A DNA stretch of 64,000 nucleotides from Polyodon spathula (lineage: Eukaryota; Chordata; Actinopteri; Acipenseriformes; Polyodontidae). Below the pieces are notes generated by a model. The model had not been told where the DNA came from, did no database searches, and saw only the letters and a program-made list of their open reading frames with translations. The first letter of the stretch is position 1. Each line of letters begins with the position of its first letter. Where the stretch lies: the NCBI RefSeq assembly GCF_017654505.1, contig NC_054538.1, forward strand, positions 23,415,783 to 23,479,782. Reading direction: 5' to 3'. Positions 1 to 11,530 of this stretch are shown one piece after another. The position numbers were made by a program, and so were the translations under genes.

Positions 1-640
1 AAACTAAACAATATGTTATCAATCTCAATTGATTCTATATTAACATTTACTCAGAAATGGGCGATGATCAAATTCTCTGCATTTATGAGGCAACTCCTTT
101 GAGTTACACATTTCAACAAACAAAATACATTTCTTACACACTCTAAAATAGGAAATTATATTCTATTTCTAGAAAAATGTATCCACTAACTTGATAGCAT
201 TTGCAACAGTTAATGTCTTGAGTCATAAAATGTTTTTTCAACAAATAAGTCAATCTTTTTTTTTGTCGTAGGCATTGTGTTGCGTCGGCTCTCAGCAAAC
301 AATAGTTCTTTTCAACTGAAGTAGCTTGTTGATTCTCAACAGTCTTGCAACATGATCTTCGACTGATCGGAAGGTTTCCGACTGGAAATAGTTCAGTTAA
401 TCAGACGTAAACTCACAGTTCAAAGAATGCCTTGCAATTAAAAAGTTACTTAATTTGTAAGTGTTCTCGTTGCAATTTTTCTGTACTGCTATTACATGAC
501 CTTAGGCCCAGCTGTTGCCTATGCTTCAGTTCATTTCATGCAGCGACATAGAAACAAACTCGCTTTCAGATCAATGCAGGGTCCTGTTTACTGGTTCAAT
601 CTCTCGTAGAGCAAAGAGCAGGACTCTCTTCAAAGCTGAT
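1..640. other. AT-rich sequence without a recognisable gene
   Basis: No long open frame, RNA gene or recognisable repeat could be made out on either strand. The stretch ends against a short minus-strand open frame described separately. Confidence 0.5.
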
Positions 641-731
641 TTCAGTCTTCTCAGAACATGATTTTAGCCAGTCTTCAGACCACTGATTCTCCCATGACTC
701 CTGCACACTTTCCAATTGCTTTCTCCAAGCT

Positions 732-938
732 TCAGAAAATTTCTTCAGAGCAGTTCAGCTTCCATTTCATTTCAGACCTCAGAACCTCTTCCAACTCTCT
801 TTGCCTGTCCCAGTCTTTTTCAATTAAGCGCCGACCCATTGTGATTGGATCGTTGAATTCATGGGTGGTGTTTAACGTCATGGAATGAGCTGAAACACTG
901 GTTAGCTTGTCTCGGATCCATTCCTTGACCTTGCCCAC
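732..938 (-). pseudogene. Unidentified minus-strand open frame, 68 codons
   Basis: The frame opens at 938 and runs 68 codons, with a charged, protein-like composition (KVKEWIRDKL near the start, DWDRQRELEEVLRSEMKW near the end) that suggests an amphipathic or coiled-coil helix. Past the stop the same frame continues with plausible sequence (SLEKAIGKCAGVMGESV) before a second stop. That is how a decayed exon or an old repeat-encoded protein looks. I do not recognise the family. It could also be chance. Confidence 0.2.
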
Positions 939-1865
939 AGCTCATGATTGACAGTTTAAACAAATTTCCTCTGTCTTGTCAAAGGTGATTGACGGCTCTC
1001 CACCGCCCCCCCCCCTGCTTTCTTGGGGGGGAGAAACTCACCCTTGTGTCTGTGTTTTGTCAAAGTCTGTCCAAATGGCCTCTGCAGAGATTTCAGTTTG
1101 TGATAACGCAAAGGAATTTTTACAACTCACTTTTAAAGCTACATCTAATTTCCCTTTGACCAAGGGAAAGGGGGAAGAGAAAAAAAAAAAAACATTAACT
1201 TGAAACTAATAAAAACAAGTTTAAACTGTGCATATTACTATCCAGCAAATAACCTGATTTGACTGTCTCGTATGCTACAATAGCAAGCAGATTACATCCA
1301 TGTTATAAAATTAAACAAACAAAACAAAACAAAAAAAAAACACTTACATTAAAAATAATTACAACTGTGCTTTAGGCAATTATTTCCCCCTTTTAAAATA
1401 ATTATTCAGCATAGTAGGATTTTTAATTACACGCAGTGTAATTTTCCATATCAAAGCAAAACAGTAAGACATTGTATTCTAATTCTTGGTGATACTAGAA
1501 AAATGTGTCATTACAGTTTTCAAGAGACCTTGAGCTCAACCAATTTTAACACAATTGGTTGGTTTTTCTTCTCGTTATATGAATAATCCCTTTTCAATTT
1601 AATTCTTCAGTCACTTCGCTTCTGACTTTTTTTTTTTTGTGAACATCAGTCATTGTAATATTTGATCCCGATAATTGTGGGTTTGTTTATGGAATGTTTA
1701 AACTAGAAAAATATATTTAAAGAAAAGCCTAGCCATGGTTTTTAAATAAGTATATTTAAAAGATGATAATTAAGAGCCACATTTGAATCTGATCTATTTG
1801 TAGTGCATATTAAATGTTCTACTGAGAACCTGTGCTTCCCCATGGATAATTGAAATTGCAGATAA

Positions 1866-3010
1866 ATGAGGTTCAACAGTATTGTGAAGTGCACAAACAG
1901 GTACGAGTCCAAGATAATGTATCTTGTTGTTAGTGCAACAGTTTCTGATTTATCTTCAAAAACACTCTTTGATCCAGAGATGTATCGATCCTATTCCTTT
2001 GTCCAGAAGATAGCTGTCCACACACAGAGAAGATCCCCTCTACCAGTGCTTAGGATGCAGGAGTTGCTACAAGCTGGATACACAATTTCTCTATTTTGCC
2101 AAAATTTCAAGGGAATCTCAGTCTCAGTGCATACTTTGCCATGCTTCATTTATGAGATGTATATGGAAATTTCAAAGTGTGCACTTCCTGCATTGCATCG
2201 TTAGTGAGCTCAGCCCCAGCCTTGAAAAATGCGAACCTCTTTAACACTGTTCCTTCGGCATTAGCAGTGGTAGTGCATTGGGGGTTGACACTGGATTCTT
2301 GCTGTGACACTAAAAGATGTCATAATGCCATAGTGTGCAGCATGCTGAAGAACAAAAGATCTTACTGCTTTCATGAGGGGCTGCATCTCTGTTGTGAAAA
2401 GTGCAAAGGCAACAGTTGGGTCGATCAGGCAAGCTGCTGCAGGTGTGGCATCAAAATCTGCTGATTGAGTGTTCACTATACAAGCAAAGGGTTTCTGAAG
2501 TCACTTCAGCATAATCTATTCAAGTGGTTTGAGACTACTGATGATTGTAAGTGTGCTTTTAGATTCAGTAAGCAGGGCACAACTCCTAACAGACTGTCTG
2601 TCAGTCTGCAGCTGATCTGTATGTGCTGCAAACGGTTTAAACAACTTCACAAGCTGCTCCATTTTGGACCAATCACTGTTGCAAGGTGTCATCAAGAATT
2701 TAGTTTAAAACAACCTTGGTCTCCAGAAGTCTCTTAATCATGTTCAGAGTACTATTCCAACATGTCACACAGTCTTTAATTAGTGTTTTGCCACAATTAG
2801 AAATATTTTTTTCAGTGGCTGCTGAAGATTTATGTACAGTATCTACCAGCCTTCTAAGCTCTGCTAATAACATTTTCAGTACTGGGATGTTTGAAGGCTT
2901 CCTTCAAAGTCAGCTGCAGGGTATGTGCCAGACATGGCATCCTTGTGTACTTTGACAGATCAGCATCCTCATATAAGTCATCCTCAGCTGTGTCCACAGC
3001 AGAATCCATA
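1866..3010 (-). mobile_element. Decayed hAT-superfamily transposase (ZBED-like)
   Basis: Read on the minus strand from about 3010 downward, several frames give hAT transposase blocks in the right order. First comes an acidic stretch followed by MPCLAHTLQLTLKEA, matching the conserved CxAHxLQL block. Next is CVTCWNSTLNMIKRLLE, the T-R-W-N-S-T block. A helical spacer follows, then ADFDATPAAACLIDPTVAFA, the 'LDPR' region. Stops and frameshifts separate the blocks, so the gene is dead. The C-terminal dimerisation domain expected near 1870-2150 is only weakly visible. No terminal repeats or 8-bp target duplication were found. hAT elements move by cut and paste with a DDE nuclease; here no product can be made. 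Confidence 0.7.
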
Positions 3011-3217
3011 CTTGTAAAAACATCTTTTAAATCTTAACACCTGTTCTGCATTTAGCTAACATAAGCATTCATGATCATAATAAATTACATTAAGAAAATG
3101 TAAGATGCAAAAGTTTTCTTCAAACATATTCAATGATATATGAATTGAACACTACTAAATTGAAAATCTGTTGTGAAAGTAATTTGAAACTTGCATTTAA
3201 AAAAAAAAACACTAAAC

Positions 3218-3218
<1 letters not shown>

Positions 3219-3289
<71 letters not shown>
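3219..3289. repeat. (TTA)n microsatellite
   Basis: About 23 uninterrupted TTA units. The poly-leucine frame across it is an artefact of the repeat. Confidence 0.95.
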
Positions 3290-3299
3290 GTCACAGTGA

Positions 3300-3417
3300 T
3301 AGCAAACAAGTCCTTACAACTGTTGACATTTGGATAGCTGTAGCATACTTTGCCAGCTTACTGAAATGTATTACTATGTCTAGTACATTTAAAGCCTCTG
3401 TAATAATGCTGTGTTAG
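3300..3417 (+). mobile_element. Possible hAT transposase fragment, opposite strand
   Basis: The + strand encodes a stretch containing LTTVDIWIAVA and KCITMSSTFKAS, which resembles the hAT core block 'TTDIWTS.A...Y...T.HYI'. The last part runs into a stop. The orientation is opposite to the hAT remnant at 1866-3010, so this would be a separate or inverted fragment. The match is short and weak. Confidence 0.3.
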
Positions 3418-4009
3418 TGCTATACGTACATCACTATAGGTATCCTGCCTTTAATTTGGCCATTATGTACGACTTCAAACGGAGGGACATTGTGTTAATT
3501 GTAAAATTAAATAATCTGACTTTTTATTTTTAAACTACACATTTTTTAAGTAACAATAAATTAGAATTAAGTGTCTTCACTGGGCTACTTTAATTATTTG
3601 ATGTTTTCATGACTGGTTACAGGCTGATACTTTTATCAAGCTATGTGCTTATAATAAGAAACAAAATATGATCTTCCTTATCATGGGCACATATTTGATC
3701 CATCCCTCGACACACACCATTCTGAGTAAAAAAAACAAACTCTAGGAATTATCAGTAATTTAACCTGCCAAAAGGACACTCATTGTCGTGGATTGTTAGA
3801 AAAAAATAGATTGTAAATAAAGGAAAAGGCAGGACATTAGCACATTATTTACAGCCTTTCCACTTTCTGATTCAAACACAGCTTTATTTCTATAATTCAT
3901 TTTAAAAAAATCTGTCTTTACAAAACTAAGCAGACCATGCAGAATCACAGAGAGGTTTACAATTACAGACCAAATAGTAGTTTGAATAAGGTGTGAGATC
4001 GTTTTATTA

Positions 4010-4075
4010 TTTATGTATTTATTTATTTATTAGCAGACAGCCTTATCCATGTATGTTACACTTGGGGGGCCAGTA
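4010..4075. repeat. Short dispersed fish repeat tail
   Basis: A TTTA-rich run is followed by GCAGACAGCCTTATCC, like the 'agcagacgc(c)tttatcca' sequence common in fish interspersed repeats. The parent element cannot be defined from this fragment. Confidence 0.3.
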
Positions 4076-4913
4076 CTGTATTTAGAAAAAACAAACAAAA
4101 AAAAAACATCAATATGTTAGGATTTATAGCTAATGGGATTTTTTATGAACATTTATATTTTTAATTTGCACAAGTTACTAATTCTTTTATTGTACGGCAC
4201 ACTGATGTAAAACAAATTTCACCAATAAATTAGTTAAAAACATACACTTTGGAACACAAATATTACATACCAGTATCAGACTCAGGCCCAGATTTATAAA
4301 AGGATTGCACATGTTTTATAACAGTGAAACATGTGCTGTGGGTTCTGAATTCTTGGATGGGATTTATCAAACACACGAAATGGCATAAACACACAACTAA
4401 GACATGATTTGCAGGGGCAATGTCTCCGCGCTTTAGCCCTTAATGCAGGTTAAAATTGTGAGAAGATTTTGCAAATGAGACCTATTAAATATTCAGTCTA
4501 ATTTATTAAAGCTGCCGGTAATTGCGGGCCTCGTATTTGCGTGATTATTTTAAGAACTCTGAAAAGCAGGTGTTAATTTGCCGCTGTCAGACAGTAGGCT
4601 GTATAAAAGGCAAGGTGATGTGGGAGACTTGTCTGCAGCAAGAAGGAGACATTGTTTTCAAGGACAAAGAAACATTTAATAACATTTTGCAAATAGCTAA
4701 TTTTTTAACCCCTCTGATCAAGTCAGTTTATAATTTGTTGTTTATAATATCGGATTGTTTTGCAAACTCCAATTTTCAATAGCTGTTTCATAGCTTACAT
4801 GATAAAAAAGAAAGTCTTCAAATAGAGTCTATAGAATCCATGTAAGAGGTGTGTAATTCTCCACTAATTGCGGTGAGGGGTATTTAAATTGTTTGATTGC
4901 GGAATCGCCTGTT

Positions 4914-5800
4914 TCACCTAATTAGTCTTATAAAACAGGTGGTTATTTTGACGCTGAGTGCGGCCGTACTGAACGCGCACATTATGTTGCTTTTTGTGGT
5001 TGGTTTTTCCTCTTTATAAATATGGGCCTCAGAGTCTTGCTCCATGCTGTTTGCGTCATTGTCAGGCTTGTCTTCCAAGTTTTCCGCATATTCCATGACA
5101 TTTGCTTTAGCCTCACAAACTCTTCACAAAGTTTAATGGCTTTCACAATGTGGGCTCTGTTATCTATACTGATCAGTAATACCTTTTTCTCCATTATGTC
5201 CCAGGTAGTTAGTGTGTGTTCAATGCATTTACCAATCATCTCTCCTGTATGCAGATGAGAAATTCGATGTAGGTTGAGTAAAGCAAGTTGAGCTTCCTTT
5301 GCAGAAGGATTGTAGAAACAAACAGAACAGACCTGTCTTGCTCCATCCATCAATACAGAGCGTTACCGTTTGCGAGCGGATTGTAACATTGTTTTGCAAG
5401 TGTCGTTGCCCTGCCCATGCCTAGCCCAAACTGACTGCTAACCCTGGCAGAGACTGGGACCTTGAACTTGGGATTGGGTATCCCACAGAACTTTATAAAG
5501 GCTGGTTGTTCATGTAATCCAGGCCAGTCTCCATGATTCCCACACCTGTGCTCTTTTAAGGCACGATGTGATTGTTTGTTGTCCACAGGAAATGGAGCTA
5601 CCCTAAACCGATTAGTTTTTACCGGTTTGAGCCTGCTTTTTGTTCGTGTCCCTTTTTCCCTTTCTTTGAACGCCTCTTTGTGGCAGCTATTAAGGTGGGT
5701 TTTCAGGTAGCCCCACACCGCTATTGCTTTTGGTTTTGGTTTTGTCTTCAGCAATTTAAAATTAGACATTTGCTCTTATCTTCACCAGTGCTGTATTGAA
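4914..5800 (-). mobile_element. hAT transposon remnant: BED finger plus part of the transposase core
   Basis: Two overlapping minus-strand frames (5769-5350, 139 codons; 5353-4982, 123 codons) together resemble the N-terminal half of an hAT transposase. The first has IAVWGYLKTHLNSCHKEAF, a BED zinc finger whose aromatic start and C-terminal half are present while the first Cys pair appears deleted. The second carries LLNLHRISHLHTGEMI and KVLLISIDNRAHIVKA, matching the 'H..HTG.nI...l..w.i..kv.ai.tDNgaN' block; the consensus TDNGAN is altered to IDNRAH. A shift near 5350 separates the frames, and the rest of the core and the dimerisation domain are missing. The remnant stops just before the MITE that begins at 5805. 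Confidence 0.65.
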
Positions 5801-5804
5801 AGTA

Positions 5805-6655
5805 CAATACAGCCTAACTATAACGCCCTTCATTATAACAAACCTAGCCCCTGGACCCCAAATAAAAAAATTAAAAAAAAATTAAAAGATAATATTTTAA
5901 TGTATGTGAGGTTTGTCAAGTGCAGGAACTCTTGGAGTAGGAGGGGCTGTCTTTCACATCTGTCTCATAGCCTATGGGCGACAGTCAGGGACCACAGGAG
6001 CTGCTGCTGATTGCCCGTGGAGTGGGATGAGGCGGGCCTAACTGGTGCTAAAGACAAGTGACAGGGGCAGTGTTTGTTGATGTGAAGCAGAGAGAAAAAT
6101 GAATAAACAAGCAGCAGTTCCACCACAAGATTCCTTTTAAAAATGAATTACTTTTAACGCATAGGTCGTGGCCCACAGCGACCTGTTAATTGTTAGTTAA
6201 CAATTGGCTGATTACCATTGATCATTTATTAGTGTAATAAATATCGAGTTTGAGGATCTGATTAACTTTTCATGTCAAACTTTTCATGTCAGGTTGATTT
6301 TTAATAAAAGCTAAGTTTGGGGTTCTTGCATGTTGGGTTAAGATTTGGTGCACTTTGAAATGATTCATGTCATTGATTTTGAATATAAATGTTGCTTCAA
6401 TTCGGGGTTCTTGCTTTTTGTACTACGTTTTAATTATTTTACGAATTGGATAAAACAAAGGCAGAATACTGCATTCATGAGATGAACAGGTACATGTAAT
6501 TCTACTTTTATTCACAATAATATAACTAATAATCTCATTAATTTACTCCAACAGTTTATCATTCATTTTGATTGTCCTTTCACTATAACGAACCCATCAA
6601 TATAACAAACAAAAGGCTTGGACCCCAACAGGTATGGTATAGCGAGGGTGTACTG
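5805..6655. mobile_element. Non-autonomous pogo/Tigger-like element (MITE), 851 bp
   Basis: The left end CAATACAGCCTAACTATAAC and the inverted right end CAGTACACCCTCGCTATACC are imperfect terminal inverted repeats with TA on both outer sides (5803-5804 and 6656-6657). Next to each end lies a 'cattataacaaac...ggacccc' type sequence, also inverted. The ends resemble pogo/Tigger elements of the Tc1/mariner superfamily. The interior has no transposase frame, so mobilisation would have to be in trans. Confidence 0.65.
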
Positions 6656-6657
6656 TA

Positions 6658-9600
6658 GTCCTACACAGAACTTTCACGCTTTCGTCCAGCACTTGTAGGT
6701 GGTGGTGTTGGCACACTCATGCTAAATTACATTTTGAACGTTTTTTGTGTTTTGTTTTTTTTCATATTGCTGTAGCATCTACTTCATGTGTTTTATTGCA
6801 TTTCATTGCGTCTTAGTTTCAAATGTTTCTATTTAAATTTCATATTCGTTTTTGCTCGAATTCCCTTTTCAGTTTTTATTACTGTTAAGGCAGTCATTTC
6901 TTTCCCGTTTTTGTCCATTTCAGTTTCAGTTTTCGTTAACAATTACTACCTTGAGCAGTAGGCCAAGTTAACACAGTTTTGTTTTCTTTCTCTTTGCAAT
7001 ATATGCACCTAAGTTGTTTTTTGCTTACGGTTGATCTGTTACCTTAGAAGTTTGATTTCAGTTTGTTCATTTACTGTATATCCAAAACAAGGGTGGGAAT
7101 GTGTTCCAATGTGTGTATATACATTTTCAGACAGTATAACTATACTTTTCTATATTGCCCTGTAGTGTATATTTTAAGTAGGATATGAATCACTAGCTAA
7201 CTCTCATGTGCTTGACAATAACCTGAAATCATGCTAATCTCTGACACAGCAGGTTTTTGATAGCTCTGTAAAAACTGAACATCATTGCTTCAGGCAAGGT
7301 GATGGTTATAAATCTCCTGCTATAATTCATGTTTAATATCTAAATGCCAAAGATGAATAGTGTATTGCCCTTGCTCTATAACCCCTTATGCTATGCTATC
7401 ATCACCAAAGGGTAATATTAAGAAACAACACAGATTTGCTGGTTTTACTAGCTGTTTAAGAGTATACATTCTTTAAAAACACCATGGCTTTAAAAACCAC
7501 TCAGACGGAAAGGCTTAATAAGAGTGTAACACTCAACAACGTTTTTTTTCCATATTATAACTACACAATAAGAGGTAGAACTGTGGCTTTTCAATTGCTT
7601 GTTATATTCACACATATCATTAAACTCTATAAGTCTGCAATAATTATTTAAATTGCAATTCAAAGTTACACCTCATGTATTATGGACTGACATCAATTTT
7701 AAAATAGAACATGGCTCTGAACAAATGTTAGCAGCCATTTTAAGTGATTTTGATGGGCCATCCTGAGTGTGTCTGTATGGGAGAGCACCATACCTTTTTA
7801 ATTAAAAAGTGTTTAAATGTATTTTACCTTTAGTGTACACATACACACAGTAATCTCAGAAGAAGTTATTGTAAGCTTTACTGATGCATTTTTTTGTTTG
7901 TTTTAAGAGCATTTGCAAACTTTTTCTAACAATTAAGAAGGGGACTATAAAACACTTAAAGTTTGTGTTGATGGATCACATCTTAGTTTGTCAAAATAGT
8001 TAAGCCACTTTACATACATTATGTGAACATATGCTCTAAAATCATGTACGTCACTGGCACAATAGTATGGCCTGTATGACAATGTTAAATGCTCAACTTA
8101 TTTTGAAGAATAAATCATGGAGCCTTTCATTGTATACATAAGCAAAAAAGAAAAAGGTCACAACTCAGGGGCAAATTAAGTGCCAGTAAATGTTGATTGA
8201 ACTGTAAAACTCCCAACACATTTATGAGTCCCAATATTTTTGGTTTATAGCGTTTTAAATTTGTAGAGACTTTTATGGTTTCAGTCATCTTTAGGAAGTA
8301 CATGTGGCTTTGGTATCAATCTCTGATTTGTGTCTCTTGTTACCTTGACATTTTGATAACCTCATTCTATCTTAATTGAAATAAAAACCCTTGTTCTGCT
8401 CTTTTTCATTGTAGTGCATATTTATGGAGATATAATATTTAACATTAATACCTAAATATCCAAGACCACCCCCACTATGTTGTTAATATACAAACATTTA
8501 GTTAATATATATATATACACACACACACACATGATGACGTCTCCATTGTGTAATTGATATTTGAATATAAAAACAGGGTTTTAGTCTTCACAAATAAAAT
8601 ATTTCTTATATAATTATATTCATAATGCCATTACTAGATATTTTCAAATATATAAAAAGAACTGAACAAGATAGAAAATAAATATGAGGCTACGCTATAA
8701 AACTCGGATTTTCAGTTTCAATATCAAGAGAGGTTAACTGGTCAAATAACTAAGTCACTATATTAACATTAAAAGCATAGACACATGCAGGAATAAAACA
8801 TTTAAAAATAAATGTTTTCATAAACAAGCAGGCTTCAGTATGGTTACATATACGTGCATGCTGGATTCGTCCACATTACGTACAGGGATGGTGTTAAGCG
8901 GCGTCTGTTGTTTTGGAATGAAGACTGTATTTTTATTTCAGCAAATTCAGTTTGGAAGCAGTTTCAATTGCATTTAGTTGTAATCTAGAGTTATTTCAAA
9001 CTTGTAGATAAACTCAGTCAATGTTGTAATGGTTCTGACATTCGTAGTTTTCAAATTCACACAATATCAGTTTAGTTAAAGTCTTACCTCATCTGTCTGA
9101 TACCTCATAATCTGATAGTTTTATTCTGTATTGTCTTCCAAACAGACATTCTTAATTAACATATAAGAATCAGTTTAGTTTATTTAGACAAGGCTGACAG
9201 GTCAGCACAGCAGGTAATCTCAACTATTCTCCAATTAAAATCTTTATGACCCTGTGTTACTAATATCTAGTCCTTTGAAGTAGATCTAGAGCATGTTAAG
9301 GGGAGAAGGATGGGAAAAGACAAACTTAATTAACATCACAACATCTCAAGTCTCATCGGTGCACAGATTTGAAAAGTCATTTTATAAAGTGCATTCAATT
9401 ACAACTATGAATTTCTCCCATATCATTGTCCCTCTGGTGGTCCAGACCTATTGTATTAGAAAAATTAATGAAACGCAAGTTAATTATGTGTCTTTTCATT
9501 TTCCATTTTCCATCACTCTTTGTCTTATAATGCTGGATATTTTAATGTGGTCATTAAAACTTTGACATATACAATTTCAGCTAGACTAATGAAGCCAAAC

Positions 9601-9900
9601 ATTTTAGTGTAATAGGGATAAACACAAATCTGCAAGGTAGAAGATACATATTTGCAAATATTAGCCATTTGTGTGATACTGTACTGATGTTCAAATTTTT
9701 AAAGAGACAACAAAATGATAAGACTTAAGGCTTAAAACTATTCATTAATGACAACACTGCAGAAAGCTCATTAATCTAGATCTTCGAAAGGCATCGGTAT
9801 TAGGTTATGAATCAGATTATTGTAACAAGTGATAGTTTTTAACTGCCTGTATTTTTGGTGTGTGTTTTATTAGTTAATACAATATGCTAATTCTCCTGTG
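6658..9900. other. Gene-free stretch, 3.2 kb
   Basis: AT-rich, with only short chance frames. The one clear structure is the dinucleotide tract near 8504-8530. No coding, RNA or mobile-element signal was recognised on either strand. Confidence 0.5.
8504..8530. repeat. (TA)n(CA)n microsatellite
   Basis: Alternating TA units pass directly into CA units. Confidence 0.9.
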
Positions 9901-9970
9901 CAGTGTGACTAAAGTTTAGGTTAAGCATTTTCCCCACAGTCGATAGGAAGTCTCGCCTTACCTGTCAGTC

Positions 9971-10003
9971 CAGCCAATGATAGTCATTGGCTGACTATAA
10001 AAA
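9971..10003 (+). promoter_or_regulatory. Palindromic double CCAAT box next to a TATA box
   Basis: Positions 9971-9993 form a perfect inverted repeat, arms CAGCCAATGA and TCATTGGCTG around TAG, giving a CCAAT box on each strand. It is followed almost at once by TATAAAAAG (9996). CCAAT boxes bind NF-Y and the TATA box positions RNA polymerase II. The arrangement supports a polymerase II promoter firing to the right, most likely of the LTR-like unit it lies in. Confidence 0.5.
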
Positions 10004-10346
10004 GGGAGGAACAGGGACCAGGAGGGGAGAGGAGTGTTTTTGGAAGAAGCCCACAACGCGTCTGGAAGAATAGCGAGGAGACAGCAGTATTGGAAAGGAA
10101 CAGCAGCTCGGAGAACACTCTTGGGAGCAGCCTAAAGTTAACTGCAGGAACAAAGGAACAAGTTTGGAGTTTTTATTTTTTTCTATTTGGGACTTTGTTG
10201 CAGCGGGACTTGCTTGGGACATTTTTGTATGGATTTTTGTTTCTCTGGATTTTGTGTTTATTGGGATTTTGTTTTATTATCACCTGCCACTGTCGGACTG
10301 TGTTCAAGCTACCTTTTTTGTGGTAACAGGTTGGTATAGAGAATTT

Positions 10347-10894
10347 CAGGCGATCCTCGACTTATGATGCTTCGATTTACGATCACGGCACTTACGACTC
10401 TTTTGCATTATTACCCTGCTTCAACTTTACGACATCAACACAGCATTTACGAAACGCCCTGACTTAGTCTAGCATTTTTTTTTTAAATGCATGTTTTTTT
10501 TTGTTTGTTTTTTATTTTTTTGCCGTTAACAAGGTCTGATAAGAGCAATTGACTCAAAAACAAAACCTAAGCTGGGAACTCTGTCACATGATGAGAGGCC
10601 TAACTTCAGGCAATCATATTTCCTGCTAGGAGTACCACATACACACAACAAATACGTCATTAGAAAGCCTTGAGTATATACTTTTAAACAAGCCAAGTAG
10701 GTTTGTGAGTAATATGGGCGTAATCACCGGGCTGAGTGTGAAGATTTTAATAAATATTTGCATGAGTACAATACAACAGGTCATTTTTGTAAAACTGTAT
10801 TATCTGGCTGAAGAGTCAGGCACATATGAGAAAATGTGCTTCGACTTATACGACTTTCAGGAACCAATTGTGTCATAAGTGCGAGGACTACCTG
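10347..10894. mobile_element. Non-autonomous pogo-like MITE, 548 bp
   Basis: Left end CAGGCGATCCTCGACTTATG and inverted right end CAGGTAGTCCTCGCACTTAT are terminal inverted repeats with a few mismatches; TA follows the right end. The repeats continue inward with 'cttacgac' and 'gtcgtataag' type sequence. There is no transposase frame. It interrupts the LTR-like unit and is therefore younger than it. Confidence 0.6.
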
Positions 10895-11203
10895 TATTGA
10901 CACTTAAGACATTCTTTGGTTTACAAACAAATAAATTTTTATTTTAGGTAATTGCCTTGCTTTGTCTGGTTGGCACTCCTTGGACAATCCATTCCCCAGT
11001 AGAGTCAAGGTCATCATTCCGGGAGATGTCCAAGGGTCTGAGGCGAGAAGAGATAGCATTATTTAATTTGCATTTTAAGCATTTCCAGAACTGATCTAAT
11101 TTTTTAATATTTTTGTACTTACCAACGCTGAGCGATCTCTTTATAGTCCTGCCAGGACGCTCTCAAGGTCCGCCAGCATTCTACTTACCGTTGTCCCAAG
11201 ATT

Positions 11204-11530
11204 CTAAGTCCAGCGCCGGTCTCCAGCGTGCCACGTCGGGGTTCCAGGAATGGTGGCGACAGAGAAAGGAGACATGCTGGGTTTAAAGAACCTGTGGCTA
11301 GAGGTGGTAATTTTACTTGCCTGAGTGTACGTTTCCTGACGGCCATTTTCTTTTCCCTGCTCCTTTCCAGGTTCATTGAAGGTGTCGTGGTTGGCGGTCC
11401 AGGTGGTGGGTGTGGTGAGGTCCATGGCGAGGTTCGGGCAGCAAGGGAAGCAGATGTCGGGGAGAGGGGTCTCTTGGGACTCCCTGGAGCTATCAGACAC
11501 TGAATTCCTTCTTTTTGGCTTATCTGCCAA
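11204..11530 (-). CDS. Unidentified 108-codon open frame, GC-richer than its surroundings
   Basis: The frame starts at 11530 and encodes a serine-, threonine- and proline-rich protein beginning MADKPKRRNSVSDSSRESQ. I recognise no domain. Downstream on the same strand there are two good splice-donor-like sites (GTAAGT near 11190 and 11125). The sequence between them reads WRTLRASWQDYKEIAQRW in one frame, which looks like a Myb/SANT-type helix. This could be the remains of a multi-exon transposon gene, for example a Myb-like accessory protein of a DNA transposon, but that is a guess. Confidence 0.2.
   Translation of the reverse strand: MADKPKRRNSVSDSSRESQETPLPDICFPCCPNLAMDLTTPTTWTANHDTFNEPGKEQGKENGRQETYTQASKITTSSHRFFKPSMSPFSVATIPGTPTWHAGDRRWT

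Noticed and set aside
3133..3417. 94-codon frame with a run of about 22 leucines
   Set aside because: The leucines are the translation of the (TTA)n microsatellite; only the stretch after it has possible hAT similarity.
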